The notes under the pieces were generated by a model that did no database searches, was not told the origin of the DNA, and saw only the letters and a list, made by a program, of their open reading frames with translations. The translations under genes were made by a program, and so were the position numbers. From Janthinobacterium sp. J1-1 (GTDB lineage Bacteria; Pseudomonadota; Gammaproteobacteria; Burkholderiales; Burkholderiaceae_D), in assembly GCF_030944405.1 (NCBI RefSeq), contig NZ_CP132339.1, forward strand, positions 1,364,001 through 1,428,000: DNA of 64,000 bases, written 5' to 3'. Of this stretch, positions 1 to 7,560 are shown piece by piece. The number at the start of each line of letters is the position of its first letter. The first letter of the stretch is position 1.

Positions 1-1686
1 AACGTCAAGTCGGAGGCCATCACCTATGACGGCGTCGGCAACCTCGCCTCCGTGCGCGTGCGTTTCGCCGATCCCGATACCCAGTTCAAGGCCAAGCTGG
101 TGCTGGAAAAGGACCTGAATACCGATCCGGCCGACCCGACCTATGTGGTGACGGTCAACCTGCAGGCCAATACCCCGCACTGGATGCAAAAGCTGCATGC
201 GCTGCCGATGTACCTGGGCCTCGATTTGCGCGGTGGCGTGCATTTCCTGATGCAGGTCGACGCGAAAGCCGTGCTGACCAAGAAAGTGCAGGGCATCCAG
301 TCCGCCTCGCGCAGCATCTTGCGTGACAAGAATATCCGCCATGCCGGCATCGACCGCGTGGGCGACAGCATTGAAATCAATTTCCGCGACGCCGACACCC
401 GCCTGAAGGCCAAAAATACCCTGTCCGACCAGATGAGCGACCTGGCGTTTGCCGATACCGGCAGCGGCAGCGACCTGAAACTGATCGTGACCCTGAAACC
501 GGCCGCGCTGAAAGCCACCGTCGATGAAGGCGTGAAACAGAATATCTCGACCCTGTCCAAGCGCGTCAACGAGCTGGGCGTTTCCGAGCCGCTGATCCAG
601 CAGCAAGGCCCTGACCGCATCGTGGTGCAAATGCCGGGCGTGCAGGACGTGGCCCGCGCGAAAGCCATTATCGGCCGTACCGCCACCCTCGAAGTGCGCC
701 TGGTCGACGAGACCATCGTGCCCGGCACCGAGCTGTCGAGCGCGATCCCGTTCAATTCCGAACTGTTCACCGTCGGCAAGGGCGTACCTGTCGTGCTGTC
801 GAAAGACGTGATCCTGACGGGCGACTATATCTCCAGCGCCACCGCCAGCTTCGACCAGAACCAGCAGGCAGCCGTATCGATCGACCTGAACGGCGATGGC
901 GGCCGCAAGATGCGCGAAGCGACCCGCGAGCGCGTGGGCAAGCGCATGGCCATCGTGCTGTTTGAAAAAGGCAAGCCGGAAGTATTGTCGGTCGCCACCA
1001 TCCAGCAGGAACTCGGTTCGCGCTTCCAGATCACCGGCATGGGCGGCGCCGAAAACGCCAACGAACTGTCGCTGCTGCTGCGTTCGGGCGCCCTGTCGGC
1101 ACCGATGACCGTCATCGAAGAACGCACCATCGGCCCGCAACTGGGTGCGGAAAATATCGCCAAGGGTTTCCATTCGACCATGTACGGTTTCCTGGCGATC
1201 GCCATCTTCATGATCATCTACTACATGATGTTCGGCGCTTTCAGCGTGCTGGCCCTGGCCTGCAACCTGTTGCTGCTGATCGCCCTGCTGTCGATGATCC
1301 AGATTACCCTGACCTTGCCTGGTATTGCCGCGATTGCGCTGGCGCTGGGCATGGCGATTGACGCCAACGTGCTGATCAATGAACGTATCCGGGAAGAACT
1401 GCGCGCCGGCAGCACGCCGCAGGCGGCGATCTCCGCCGGTTTCGACCGCGCCTGGGCCACCATCCTGGACTCGAACGTCACCACCCTGATCGTCGGCGTG
1501 GCCCTGATGGCCTTCGGCAGCGGTCCGGTGCGCGGCTTTGCCATCGTGCACTGCCTGGGCATCCTGACCTCGATGTTCTCGGCCGTGTTCGTCTCGCGCG
1601 GCGTGGTCAATCTCTGGTATGGCCGCAAGAAAAAGCTGACCTCGCTGTCGATCGGCACGGTCTGGGTCCCTGGCATCAGCAAATAA
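1..1686 (+). CDS. secD: Protein translocase subunit SecD (5' truncated by window edge)
   Basis: SecD is the inner-membrane RND-type subunit that works with SecF to drive late steps of Sec-dependent export with the proton-motive force. The reading frame is open from base 1 with no stop, so the true start lies to the left. The conserved LGLDLRGGVHFLMQV segment is encoded near 210-260, followed by the large periplasmic domain with the VNELGVSEP and IVVQMPGV motifs. A multi-spanning membrane block begins near 1180 and carries the hallmark AIDANVLINERIREE in a transmembrane helix near 1355. The C-terminus is complete. secF follows after 84 bp, the usual order. Identity is very secure; only the N-terminus is missing. 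Confidence 0.97.
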   Translation, partial: NVKSEAITYDGVGNLASVRVRFADPDTQFKAKLVLEKDLNTDPADPTYVVTVNLQANTPHWMQKLHALPMYLGLDLRGGVHFLMQVDAKAVLTKKVQGIQSASRSILRDKNIRHAGIDRVGDSIEINFRDADTRLKAKNTLSDQMSDLAFADTGSGSDLKLIVTLKPAALKATVDEGVKQNISTLSKRVNELGVSEPLIQQQGPDRIVVQMPGVQDVARAKAIIGRTATLEVRLVDETIVPGTELSSAIPFNSELFTVGKGVPVVLSKDVILTGDYISSATASFDQNQQAAVSIDLNGDGGRKMREATRERVGKRMAIVLFEKGKPEVLSVATIQQELGSRFQITGMGGAENANELSLLLRSGALSAPMTVIEERTIGPQLGAENIAKGFHSTMYGFLAIAIFMIIYYMMFGAFSVLALACNLLLLIALLSMIQITLTLPGIAAIALALGMAIDANVLINERIREELRAGSTPQAAISAGFDRAWATILDSNVTTLIVGVALMAFGSGPVRGFAIVHCLGILTSMFSAVFVSRGVVNLWYGRKKKLTSLSIGTVWVPGISK

Positions 1687-1719
1687 GCGGCCCGGACTTG
1701 CAATAGCGTCATAGCGAAA

Positions 1720-1746
1720 GCGTCCGGTGGCCCAGCCGCCGGACGC
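1720..1746 (+). other. Stable hairpin in the secD-secF gap
   Basis: GCGTCCGGTGGC pairs with GCCGCCGGACGC across a 3-base loop (CCA), giving 12 pairs with one T-G wobble. No T-run follows, so it is not an obvious rho-independent terminator. It may stabilise or process the secDF mRNA or tune the secD:secF ratio. The pairing is read directly; the function is inference. Confidence 0.55.
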
Positions 1747-1770
1747 ACAGAATAGAACTCAGAGGATTTC

Positions 1771-2793
1771 ATGGAATTTTTCCGGATCAAAAAAGATATT
1801 CCCTTCATGCGCCACGCGTTGATTTTCAACGTGGTTTCGGCACTGACATTTGTCGCCGCCGTCTTCTTCCTGTTCCACAAGGGCTTGCACCTGTCGGTCG
1901 AGTTCAAGGGCGGCACGGTGATGGAGGTCAAGTACCCGAAAGCGGCCAACCTGGAAGGCATCCGCGGCACGCTGATCAAGATGGGCTATGAAGAGCCTGG
2001 CGTGACCAGCTTCGACACGGCGCGCGACGTCATGATCCGCCTGCCGGTGGAAAAAGGCGTGTCCGCCGCGAATACCTCGCTTCGCGTGTTTGAAACGCTG
2101 TGCAAGGTCGAGCAGGGCAGCACCAAGGCGATCGATACCGTCACCGAAAAAGGCGAGCACGTGTTGAAGAGCGCTTGCGTGGATGCGGCCGGCAATGAAG
2201 CGCTGGTGATGCAAAAGGTGGAATTCGTCGGCCCGCAAGTGGGCGAGGAACTGGCGCAGAACGGCCTGAACGCCCTGGTGATGGTGATCATCGGCGTGAT
2301 GATCTACCTGGCCATCCGTTTCGAATGGAAATACGCGGTCTCGGCGATTTTCGCCAACCTGCACGACGTGGTGATCATTTTGGGCTTCTTCGCCTACTTC
2401 CAGTGGGAATTCTCGCTGACGGTGCTGGCGGCGATCCTGGCCGTGCTCGGCTACTCCGTCAACGAATCGGTGGTGATCTTTGACCGTATCCGCGAAAACT
2501 TTCGCAAGCAGCGCAAGGCATCCGTGCATGAAGTGATCGACAATGCGATCACCAGCACCATTTCGCGTACCATCATCACCCACGGCTGTACCCAGATGAT
2601 GGTGCTGTCGATGCTGTTCTTCGGCGGCCAGACCCTGCATTACTTCGCCATCGCGCTGACCATCGGTATCTGCTTCGGTATTTACTCGTCGGTGTTCGTG
2701 GCGGCGGCGATCGCCATGTGGCTGGGCGTCAAGCGCGAAGACCTGATCAAGCCGGTCAAGGAAAAAGACGAAACCGACGGCGCCGTGGTGTAA
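1771..2793 (+). CDS. secF: Protein translocase subunit SecF
   Basis: Partner of SecD in the SecDF complex of the inner membrane. The 340-residue protein has an N-terminal transmembrane helix (about residues 15-35), then the SecF signature VEFKGGT, a periplasmic region and a five-helix C-terminal membrane block. The conserved YSVNESVVIFDRIREN motif is encoded near 2452-2500. The ATG is preceded by AGAGGA at good spacing. An extra periplasmic segment with two Cys residues (CKVEQGS, SACVDAAG) lies around residues 110-140. A strong terminator follows the stop codon, so secDF ends its transcription unit here. Confidence 0.97.
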   Translation: MEFFRIKKDIPFMRHALIFNVVSALTFVAAVFFLFHKGLHLSVEFKGGTVMEVKYPKAANLEGIRGTLIKMGYEEPGVTSFDTARDVMIRLPVEKGVSAANTSLRVFETLCKVEQGSTKAIDTVTEKGEHVLKSACVDAAGNEALVMQKVEFVGPQVGEELAQNGLNALVMVIIGVMIYLAIRFEWKYAVSAIFANLHDVVIILGFFAYFQWEFSLTVLAAILAVLGYSVNESVVIFDRIRENFRKQRKASVHEVIDNAITSTISRTIITHGCTQMMVLSMLFFGGQTLHYFAIALTIGICFGIYSSVFVAAAIAMWLGVKREDLIKPVKEKDETDGAVV

Positions 2794-2820
2794 GCCAGCG
2801 TCAGTATTTGAATTATCGGA

Positions 2821-2849
2821 ACGGTCACCGCAGGTGGCCGTTTTTTTTT
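2821..2849 (+). terminator. Rho-independent terminator after secF
   Basis: ACGGTCACC pairs with GGTGGCCGT (9 pairs, one T-G wobble) across the loop GCA and is followed by a run of nine T residues counting the last stem base. It sits 28 bp after the secF stop codon. Confidence 0.9.
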
Positions 2850-2864
2850 ATAGGTGAGGGCATC

Positions 2865-3563
2865 ATGAGCCGCAGCGGCCGCTTGTTTTTGTTGATGGAC
2901 GCCATGCGCGCCAAGCGGGTGCCGGTGACGGCGGCGCAGCTGGCGCAGCAGCTGGGTGTCTCCGAACGCACCATCTACCGCGATATCCAGACCCTGGCCG
3001 AGCTGGGCGCGCCCCTGCAGGGCGAGGCCGGCGTCGGCTATCTGTTGCGCCGCGGCGCCTTTTTGCCGCCCCTGATGTTCGATGCCGATGAACTCGAAGC
3101 GCTGGTGCTGGGCGCGCGCTGGGTGCGGCGCCAGGGCGATGCGGCGCTGGCCCAGGCGGCCAGCAAGGCGCTGGCAAAAATCGCCACGGCCTCGCCGCGC
3201 GATTTACGCGACAGCATGGCCGACACCAGCTTGTGGGTGCCGCTGGGCAAGGCCGCCGACGATGGCGCGCCGGCCGACCGTTTCGTGCAGCCGGTGCGCG
3301 AGGCGATCCGCCATGAATGCAAGCTGACCCTGGGCTACCAGGACGAGCACGGCAATGCCACCGCGCGCACCGTCTGGCCGTTTGCGCTGGCGTATTTCGA
3401 AGGCAAGCGCTTGCTGGCCGCCTGGTGCGAACTGCGCGGCGATTACCGCCATTTTCGCATCGACCGCATCGCCAGCGTCGACAGTGGCGAACGCTATGCC
3501 AAACGCCGCCATGAACTGCTGACAGTATGGCGCAAGATGTACGATATCGAGCCGGAAACGTAA
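2865..3563 (+). CDS. WYL-domain transcriptional regulator (YafY/DeoR-type HTH)
   Basis: A 232-residue DNA-binding regulator. The N-terminal winged HTH (about residues 5-60) contains TAAQLAQQLGVSERTIYRDIQTL, typical of the YafY/PafC-like HTH_11 group. The C-terminal half carries a WYL-type ligand-sensing domain ending in FRIDRIASV. The ATG at 2865 is chosen because GTGAGG lies just upstream; an upstream extension of the frame would run through the secF terminator. The next gene, a glutathione S-transferase on the same strand 73 bp downstream, is a plausible target. The ligand is unknown. Confidence 0.88.
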   Translation: MSRSGRLFLLMDAMRAKRVPVTAAQLAQQLGVSERTIYRDIQTLAELGAPLQGEAGVGYLLRRGAFLPPLMFDADELEALVLGARWVRRQGDAALAQAASKALAKIATASPRDLRDSMADTSLWVPLGKAADDGAPADRFVQPVREAIRHECKLTLGYQDEHGNATARTVWPFALAYFEGKRLLAAWCELRGDYRHFRIDRIASVDSGERYAKRRHELLTVWRKMYDIEPET

Positions 3564-3636
3564 GCGCTTCTCCTGACAAAAACTGTCAGTGCCGGCTCGT
3601 ACCATGGTGGCTTCTTCACTGACCGGAGCCATCATC

Positions 3637-4254
3637 ATGCGCCTGTATCACAACCCCATGTCGTCCAACGCCCGCCGCACCCTGATGACGGCGATCCACC
3701 TCGAGCTGCCGGTGGAGCTGGCCGAAGTCGACCTGATGAACATGGACGACCGCCGCCGCCTGGCCGAGCTCAACCCCAACGTCAAGGTGCCGGTGCTGGC
3801 CGATGGCACCTTCTTGCTGTGGGAATCGTGCGCCATCATGCAATACCTGGCCGGCAAGGCACCGGGCCAGACCGTGTATCCCGAAGAAGCCCAGGCGCGC
3901 GCCGACGTCGACCGCTGGATGTTCTGGTGTTCGCAGCATTTCGCGCCGGCCATAGGCGTGCTGACCTGGGAACGGGCATGGAAGGGCATGACGGGCTGCG
4001 GCGATGCCGATCCTCTGGAGGTGGCGCGCGGCGAGCGCGAACTGGCCGAATGCGCGTTCGTGCTCGACAACCACCTGGCTGGCCGCAGCTGGGTCTGCGG
4101 CGACAGCCTGAGCCTGGCCGATTTCGCCCTGGCCGCACCGATGATGTACAGCGAAAAGGTCGCGTTGCCGCTGGCGCAGTATGAACATCTGCAAGCCTGG
4201 TTTGCCCGCGTGCAACAGCTGCGGGCCTGGCAGGAGACCAATCCCCTGTGGTAA
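3637..4254 (+). CDS. Glutathione S-transferase family protein
   Basis: A 205-residue cytosolic GST-fold protein. The N-terminal thioredoxin-like domain (residues 1-80) starts MRLYHNPMSSNARR, where the Ser in the SSNARR segment sits where GSTs activate glutathione. It includes NPNVKVPVL with the cis-Pro and WESCAIMQYL, which fits the glutathione gamma-glutamyl contact. The all-alpha C-terminal domain ends with the SLADFALA N-capping box. The ATG at 3637 starts the conserved fold; the preceding in-frame residues do not look like protein. Substrate unknown; detoxification or maleylpyruvate isomerase-like roles are possible. It may share a transcript with the WYL regulator upstream. Confidence 0.88.
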   Translation: MRLYHNPMSSNARRTLMTAIHLELPVELAEVDLMNMDDRRRLAELNPNVKVPVLADGTFLLWESCAIMQYLAGKAPGQTVYPEEAQARADVDRWMFWCSQHFAPAIGVLTWERAWKGMTGCGDADPLEVARGERELAECAFVLDNHLAGRSWVCGDSLSLADFALAAPMMYSEKVALPLAQYEHLQAWFARVQQLRAWQETNPLW

Positions 4255-4354
4255 CACGATAGTGTGGCCTTACGTTAGCCAGCGCACGGAGCGCGCCTGC
4301 AGGCGGACATAAGATGGAACTGTCTCTTTCAGGACATCCCTAGCTTTGGACTTT

Positions 4355-4379
4355 ACCCGCTTTCGAGCGGGTTTTTTTT
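4355..4379 (+). terminator. Rho-independent terminator downstream of the GST gene
   Basis: CCCGCT and AGCGGG form a 6-bp stem (7 with a flanking A-T pair) around a TTCG tetraloop, followed by eight T residues. It lies about 100 bp after the GST stop codon. The spacer 4255-4354 holds no recognisable gene. Confidence 0.88.
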
Positions 4380-4443
4380 GGTCACTTGAAAAGTTGCCAA
4401 GTGCCTGCATCTGGGCAACATACGCTGATCGACAAGGACCGCC

Positions 4444-4608
4444 ATGTTCATGCCACGCCACCCCAAGCCGCTGCTCAGTACCCGCGCGATTGCCACCATG
4501 GTGGTGCAGCAGCGGCAGCGCACGCCCGCGGTGGACAAGCATGTACTGATTGTCGAAACCGCCCGGCCGGTACCGGCGCCCGTGGCGCCGGTCAAGAAAG
4601 ATCAGTGA
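4444..4608 (+). CDS. Small hypothetical protein (54 aa)
   Basis: A 54-residue ORF starting MFMPRHPKPLL and ending PVKKDQ. The ATG is preceded at good spacing by AAGGA (GACAAGGACCGCC), a convincing ribosome-binding site. The protein is basic and Pro/Val-rich, with no membrane segment or motif I recognise. It is convergent with the HDOD gene and overlaps its 3' end by 7 bp. It follows a strong terminator, so it would need its own promoter; none is obvious. Function unknown. It could be a chance ORF, although the ribosome-binding site and clean coding pattern favour a real gene. Confidence 0.5.
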   Translation: MFMPRHPKPLLSTRAIATMVVQQRQRTPAVDKHVLIVETARPVPAPVAPVKKDQ

Positions 4609-5450
4609 ACCAGCACGTGCAGCAGCGACTGCACTTCCTCGTCGGCGTCGGCCAGGATGCTCGACAAGGTCGCGTCGTCGCCGATCAGGCAGTCGATGCT
4701 GCGCGCGGCGCGGGCGTTGCGCACGGCAATCGCCGCCGGGCTTTCGTTCAACGGTGACGAGACGGGGGACAGGTCGTTGGCCAGCAGCAGGGTGTCGCCC
4801 AGCGATTCAGGGGGAATCGCGCGCATGCCTTCCCACAGCGACGCGATGGCGTTCATCACCGCCTCCGGTACCTTCAGCTTGGACAGCACGCCGTGGCCGA
4901 TCGCCTGCTCGCCATGTTCGACCCATTCCTGCGGTTCGCCATCGAGCAGGCCAGGGAACTCGGCCGCGCGCGACAGCAGATAAAAGCCGCCCACTTCATG
5001 CATGATGCCGGAAAACAGCGCCGTATCGGCATCGACCTTGGTCACGCGGCGCGCGATCACCTGCGACAGCGCCGCCACATGGGCCGTATGCTCCCATAGC
5101 TGCGCGGCCTTGGCCTGCAGCACCGGGTCGGTGATCGTGCTGCCCAGCTGGCGCACGATCAGCGCGGCCACCACCGATTGCAAGGTGCGCACGCCCAGGC
5201 GCTGCACCGCATTGCGCACGCTTGTGATTTCGATGCCGGAACGGTTGAAGGCGGCCGAATTGGCGATCGCCACCGTGCGCGCGGCCAGCAGCGGGTCGGC
5301 CTGCACCAGCTTGGCGGCCGCTTCGATATGGCAATCGGGATCGGCCAGCGCCTGCTGCAGCTTGAGCGAAGCGTCCACATTGGCGGGGAAAGTCAGCTCG
5401 CCACGGCCAGCAAGTGCGGCGATACTTTTAAAGGCGTCGAGTCTGTTCAT
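4602..5450 (-). CDS. HDOD domain-containing protein
   Basis: A 282-residue soluble protein with an HDOD domain (degenerate HD phosphohydrolase) over most of its length. The segments LVQADPLLAARTVAIANSAAFN, ITSVRNAVQRLGVRTLQSVV and LWEHTAHVAALSQVIA...FSGIMHEVGGFYLL are the typical HDOD core. HDOD proteins usually act as scaffolds or regulators in signalling, motility or c-di-GMP networks rather than as enzymes. I use the start MNRLDAFKSIAAL; upstream in-frame codons are AT-rich and look untranslated. It stands alone, with no partner kinase or GGDEF gene adjacent. Its exact role cannot be read from the sequence. Confidence 0.88.
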   Translation of the reverse strand: MNRLDAFKSIAALAGRGELTFPANVDASLKLQQALADPDCHIEAAAKLVQADPLLAARTVAIANSAAFNRSGIEITSVRNAVQRLGVRTLQSVVAALIVRQLGSTITDPVLQAKAAQLWEHTAHVAALSQVIARRVTKVDADTALFSGIMHEVGGFYLLSRAAEFPGLLDGEPQEWVEHGEQAIGHGVLSKLKVPEAVMNAIASLWEGMRAIPPESLGDTLLLANDLSPVSSPLNESPAAIAVRNARAARSIDCLIGDDATLSSILADADEEVQSLLHVLVH

Positions 5451-5546
5451 CGAAAAAATTATACTCGCAATATTTCTTTGCGGAACTTTTTCAACTTGAT
5501 TTTTTCGCAAATAAAGCAAGTTGGTGCAAGCAACTGCCTGGTAAAC

Positions 5547-5584
5547 GAAAAATGGGCATGCCGCAATCCATGCGCCATGCCCAT
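5547..5584 (-). terminator. Terminator-like hairpin for the small gene at 5603-5887
   Basis: ATGGGCATG (5552-5560) pairs with CATGCCCAT (5576-5584), with a nested CGCA/TGCG pair in the loop. Read on the minus strand the stem is followed by a run of five T. It lies just beyond the 3' end of the minus-strand small gene. Confidence 0.65.
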
Positions 5585-5602
5585 CGGTGCAAATTTTACG
5601 GT

Positions 5603-5887
5603 TTACAACACTTCACTGAAGATCGCGTCGCAACCTTCCACCAGCTCATCGCTGTCTTCCAGTTCATCCGTCAGCCCCAGGTCGAACAACTCCTCGACCG
5701 CGTTCATGAAGCTGTTGTGCTTGGTGGCGCCGATCAGGCGGTAGATTTCGCCGTCTTCGTTGCGCACGCCGATGATCAGTTTTTCCTGGCGCACCAGTTC
5801 CGGCGTGCTGGCGTTGAGCAGCAGGTTACCGATGATGTGTTTGTCGAAATGGGCAGGTTTTTTGCCGTCGAGCAGGGAGGTTTTCAA
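5603..5887 (-). CDS. Small hypothetical protein (94 aa, TTG start)
   Basis: An acidic protein of about 94 residues (KTSLLDGKKPAHFDKHIIGNLLLN... ending CDAIFSEVL). I do not recognise a family. It has no signal peptide or membrane helix and looks like a compact cytosolic protein with an acidic tail (TDELEDSDELVEG). The chosen start is a TTG preceded by AAAGGAAACC at good spacing. An in-frame TTG further upstream (5950) would overlap the MarR gene by 20 bp. There is no ATG before the conserved-looking part. It lies directly downstream of the MarR gene on the same strand, so the two may be co-transcribed and the protein may fall under MarR control. Confidence 0.6.
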   Translation of the reverse strand: MKTSLLDGKKPAHFDKHIIGNLLLNASTPELVRQEKLIIGVRNEDGEIYRLIGATKHNSFMNAVEELFDLGLTDELEDSDELVEGCDAIFSEVL

Positions 5888-5930
5888 CTTGGTTTCCTTT
5901 GATATTGTTAGATGCTTGCTTGATGAGTTT

Positions 5931-6365
5931 TCAGCTGTGGCCGTTTGCAATGGCCTGTTTCAGTCCCGCCAGGGTCGTTTCCAGGCGGCTGAAATCGTCT
6001 TCGGTATAGCCTTCAAACAAGTGTTGCCCTTGCCGGGTGAGCTTGGGAAACACCTCATGAAACACTTGCTCGCCTTCTGTGCTCAGGCGCACGAAATAGG
6101 AGCGCTTGTCGCGCGTGCAGCGTTCGCGCTTGACCAGTCCTTTTTGCTCCAGCCGTTCGATCACGCCCGTCAGCGTACCCTTGGTGATCAGGGTTTTCTG
6201 GCCCAGTTCCTTGTAGGACATGCCGCAGGTATTGCCCAGCGTGGCGATGATGTCGAACTGCGCATGCGTCAGGCCGTACTGGCGCACGAAGTCGCTCGAA
6301 AAGCGTTCGAAGCCTTGCATGCATTCGGCCAGCAGCCGGATACTTTTTAAATATCGTTCACCCAT
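5931..6365 (-). CDS. MarR family transcriptional regulator
   Basis: A 144-residue winged-helix repressor-like protein. The core LTHAQFDIIATLG...MSYKELGQKTLITKGTLTGVIERLEQKGLVKRERCTRDKRSYFVRLSTEGEQVF is a textbook MarR DNA-binding region: recognition helix followed by the D-x-R wing. MarR proteins usually bind as dimers to palindromes near their own promoter and release DNA on binding phenolic or oxidising ligands. It is divergent from the AraC/ArgR-type gene across a gap of roughly 60-100 bp, and a small hypothetical gene lies downstream. The ligand is unknown. Confidence 0.92.
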   Translation of the reverse strand: MGERYLKSIRLLAECMQGFERFSSDFVRQYGLTHAQFDIIATLGNTCGMSYKELGQKTLITKGTLTGVIERLEQKGLVKRERCTRDKRSYFVRLSTEGEQVFHEVFPKLTRQGQHLFEGYTEDDFSRLETTLAGLKQAIANGHS

Positions 6366-6462
6366 AGGGCGTGATTATATCCTTCTGTCCGGCTTTTTTC
6401 CGGCACCCCCGAACTCCGGTATCATGTGCGCACTCCAGCCCTCGACCCGACTCCGCCTGCCG

Positions 6463-7407
6463 ATGTCCTTTGCCAATCTCTCCCGTATCGGCCTCGATAA
6501 ACCGCTGCGCTTGCTGCTGATCCATGCGGGCGACGCCGAATCGATTACCTGGGCCGGCCTGGTACAGCCGCTGCGCCTGTGCGCGCGTGCGTTGGGGCCT
6601 GATTCGCTGCAACTCGAGATCCGCACGCCCGAACAGGTGGCGGCCCAGGGCGGCCACTGGCATGTGGCCCTGCTGGTGGCCGACGAGACCGAAGAGCCGC
6701 TGGCCCCTGAATTGTGCCGTGCGGTGATCGAGCGCTGCCGCTCGGCGCCGTTCTGGGGCGGGGTGGGCGCGGCCGTGCTGTGGCTGGCCGACGCCGGCGT
6801 GATGGACGGCGTGCGCATCGCCCTGCCCTGGGCCTTGTATGCCGATGCGGAGGCCAAGGCCGAGCGCGCCATCCTGACGCCGCATCTGTTCGATATCGAC
6901 GGTCCCCACATCACCTGCTGCGGCGGTGCCGCCAGCATCGATTTTTCGCTGACCCTGATCGAGACGATTTTCGGCGCCGACGCCCAGGCATTGATAAAAG
7001 AAGCGCTGTGCGTGGACAAGGTGCGCGGCAAGGAGGAGCGCCAGCGGGTGGCCCTGCAGGCGCGCTTCGGCGTGCTGCAGCCGAAATTGTCGGAAGCGGT
7101 GACCTTGATGGAAACCAATATCGAGGAGCCGCTGTCGACCGACGACATCGCCAGCCTGGTGGGCCTGTCGCGGCGCCAGCTGGAACGGCTGTTCAAGCAA
7201 TACCTGGGCAGCCTGCCGTCGCGCTACTACCTGGAGCTGCGATTGCAACGATCACGGCAACTATTGCTTGATACACACTATTCCATTGTGCAAGTAGGGC
7301 TGATGTGCGGCTTTTCGTCCGGCTCGCACTTTTCCACCGCGTTTGGCACGCTGTTCGGCAACACTCCCCGCGAAGAGCGCCAAAGGAAACTGATGCCGCC
7401 AGGCTAG
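6463..7407 (+). CDS. argR: AraC-family regulator with GATase1-like N-terminal domain (ArgR-type)
   Basis: A 314-residue regulator: an N-terminal DJ-1/PfpI-like domain (about residues 10-190) and a C-terminal AraC/XylS double HTH (TDDIASLVGLSRRQLERLFK and YSIVQVGLMCGFSSGSHFSTAF). This architecture matches the Pseudomonas aeruginosa ArgR, which activates arginine catabolic operons, and is unrelated to E. coli hexameric ArgR. It lies immediately upstream of the AST operon on the same strand. An ArgR-consensus-like site occupies the gap between them. The start is uncertain: ATG 6463 gives a natural N-terminus and ATG 6424 would add 13 residues. Assignment as the arginine regulator rests on architecture and context. 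Confidence 0.82.
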   Translation: MSFANLSRIGLDKPLRLLLIHAGDAESITWAGLVQPLRLCARALGPDSLQLEIRTPEQVAAQGGHWHVALLVADETEEPLAPELCRAVIERCRSAPFWGGVGAAVLWLADAGVMDGVRIALPWALYADAEAKAERAILTPHLFDIDGPHITCCGGAASIDFSLTLIETIFGADAQALIKEALCVDKVRGKEERQRVALQARFGVLQPKLSEAVTLMETNIEEPLSTDDIASLVGLSRRQLERLFKQYLGSLPSRYYLELRLQRSRQLLLDTHYSIVQVGLMCGFSSGSHFSTAFGTLFGNTPREERQRKLMPPG

Positions 7408-7436
7408 ACTCCATCAGGGTTGCCACGGGATTTACA

Positions 7437-7474
7437 TGTGATGAATTGTGAAAAACCTTGTCGCAGATTCAAAA
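7437..7474 (+). promoter_or_regulatory. Candidate ArgR-type operator upstream of aruC
   Basis: TGTCGC at 7459-7464, then 8 bases, then AA at 7473-7474, exactly fits the TGTCGC-N8-AA half-site I recall for the P. aeruginosa AraC-type ArgR. A weaker repeat, TGTGAT-N8-AA, starts at 7437 in the same orientation about one helical double turn upstream, giving the expected tandem arrangement (22 bp instead of 21). It ends 22 bp before a TATAAT box. Confidence 0.5.
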
Positions 7475-7495
7475 GAGTTTTAGCATCCCGCTTTT

Positions 7496-7501
7496 TATAA
7501 T
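7496..7501 (+). promoter_or_regulatory. -10 box of the AST operon promoter
   Basis: A perfect TATAAT 60 bp before the aruC start. No good -35 hexamer sits 16-18 bp upstream, which fits an activator-dependent promoter. A 7-bp inverted repeat (CGCAGCT/AGCTGCG, 7512-7530) follows in the presumed leader. Confidence 0.55.
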
Positions 7502-7560
7502 GCAGTACACGCGCAGCTGTCGTAGCTGCGGGAGTACCTAACATATTGATGGGGAATGCT

